Shown: piece after piece, positions 21,353 to 21,596 of the stretch | Layout of the letters: each line of letters starts with the position of its first letter | How positions within the stretch are numbered: position 1 is the stretch's first letter | Assembly: GCA_025059545.1 (NCBI GenBank) | Contig: JANXDJ010000017.1 | Location: forward strand, 1-21,596 | Length of the DNA: 21,596 bases | Source: Archaeoglobaceae archaeon | GTDB lineage: Archaea; Halobacteriota; Archaeoglobi; Archaeoglobales; Archaeoglobaceae | Reading direction: 5' to 3' | Program-made: the position numbers and the translations under genes | Notes under the pieces: model-generated | Database searches by the model: none | What the model was told of the DNA's origin: nothing | Seen by the model: only the letters and a program-made list of their open reading frames with translations

Positions 21353-21596
21353 TGTTTTGGAGTCCAACAATAGAGAGGTTACCTGTTGAGGAATTGAAGC
21401 GGATTCAGGAGAAGAAGTTGAAGAATATTGTAAGGAATGCATACGAATATTCGCCCTTCTATAAGAGAAAGTTTAGAGAACTCGGAATTCATCCAACAGA
21501 TGTCCAAAGTCTTAGAGATCTCATAAAGCTTCCCTTTACTAAGAAGCAGGATCTCAGAGATAACTACCCATTTGGGATGTTTGCAGTTCCAATTTC
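21352..21596 (+). CDS. Phenylacetate-CoA ligase-like protein, N-terminal part
   Basis: Only the first 81 complete codons lie in the window; the gene runs off the right edge. The visible part, beginning FWSPTIERLPVEELKRIQ, then IVRNAYEYSPFYKRKFRELGI and IKLPFTKKQDLRDNYPFGMF, matches the start of the phenylacetate-CoA ligase (PaaK) branch of adenylate-forming enzymes, which activate aryl acids as AMP and then CoA esters. The catalytic and AMP-binding motifs lie beyond the window, so activity cannot be judged. ATG 21352 lies five bases after GAGGTG; the adjacent ATG 21349 is in frame and overlaps the preceding stop. Archaeoglobales often carry several such genes. Confidence 0.85.
   Translation, partial: MFWSPTIERLPVEELKRIQEKKLKNIVRNAYEYSPFYKRKFRELGIHPTDVQSLRDLIKLPFTKKQDLRDNYPFGMFAVPI

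Noticed and set aside
1..21596. CRISPR array, tRNA, rRNA, insertion sequence or prophage
   Set aside because: I saw no regularly spaced direct repeats, no T-loop (GGTTCGAATCC-like) sequence in the gaps, and no transposase, integrase or phage structural genes.

Overview
The window is a densely packed chromosomal segment of a hyperthermophilic euryarchaeon, most probably of the Archaeoglobales. The evidence is archaeal informational genes (aIF2-alpha, Nop10, Nop5, fibrillarin), archaeal SMC/ScpA, beta-RFAP synthase for methanopterin synthesis, the archaeal ADTH synthase, an archaeal class III (pilin-like) signal, AT-rich and purine-loaded genes with few gaps, and the run beta-RFAP synthase, nop5, flpA, which I recall as contiguous in Archaeoglobus fulgidus. 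Species cannot be fixed by eye.

Layout. 1-955 holds no intact recognisable gene: one doubtful 63-codon ORF, inverted repeats, and broken reading frames that look like a decayed gene. 956-3643 (-) encodes a giant pilin-like surface protein with three CARDB-type repeats of exactly 318 bp period. 3895-4314 (+) is a small ferritin-like helical protein. 4412-8923 (+) is an operon of a small coiled-coil protein, SMC and ScpA; scpA appears to start inside the end of smc at a non-canonical ATC codon. 9167-10438 (+) is a two-gene unit: a CARF-like/winged-helix regulator and an unrecognised partner. 10504-12106 (-) holds ilvC behind a SAM methyltransferase. 12419-14868 (+) is a tight operon: aIF2-alpha, Nop10 (58 aa), a PAC2-type proteasome assembly chaperone and a DUF1624-like membrane acyltransferase. 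14887-15948 (-) is an HD hydrolase, a Mut7-C/zinc-ribbon protein and a 31-aa membrane peptide. 15981-17988 (+) holds a DUF99 protein, a multispanning membrane protein and ADTH synthase. 17985-18713 (-) is an unknown protein. 18762-21596 (+) is beta-RFAP synthase, nop5, flpA, an 88-aa unknown and the start of a phenylacetate-CoA-ligase-like gene that runs off the window.

The genes mostly serve housekeeping: chromosome organisation, translation initiation, RNA modification, proteasome assembly, branched-chain and aromatic amino acid synthesis, and C1-carrier synthesis. Nearly every first gene of a transcription unit has a TATA-like A/T block centred about 24-28 nt before its start codon, so transcripts should be largely leaderless. 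Internal genes instead use GGTGA-type Shine-Dalgarno sites and ATGA/TTGA overlaps. I used this pattern to correct several starts (pilin-like gene, DUF99, ADTH synthase). No tRNA, rRNA, CRISPR array, intact insertion sequence or prophage was seen.
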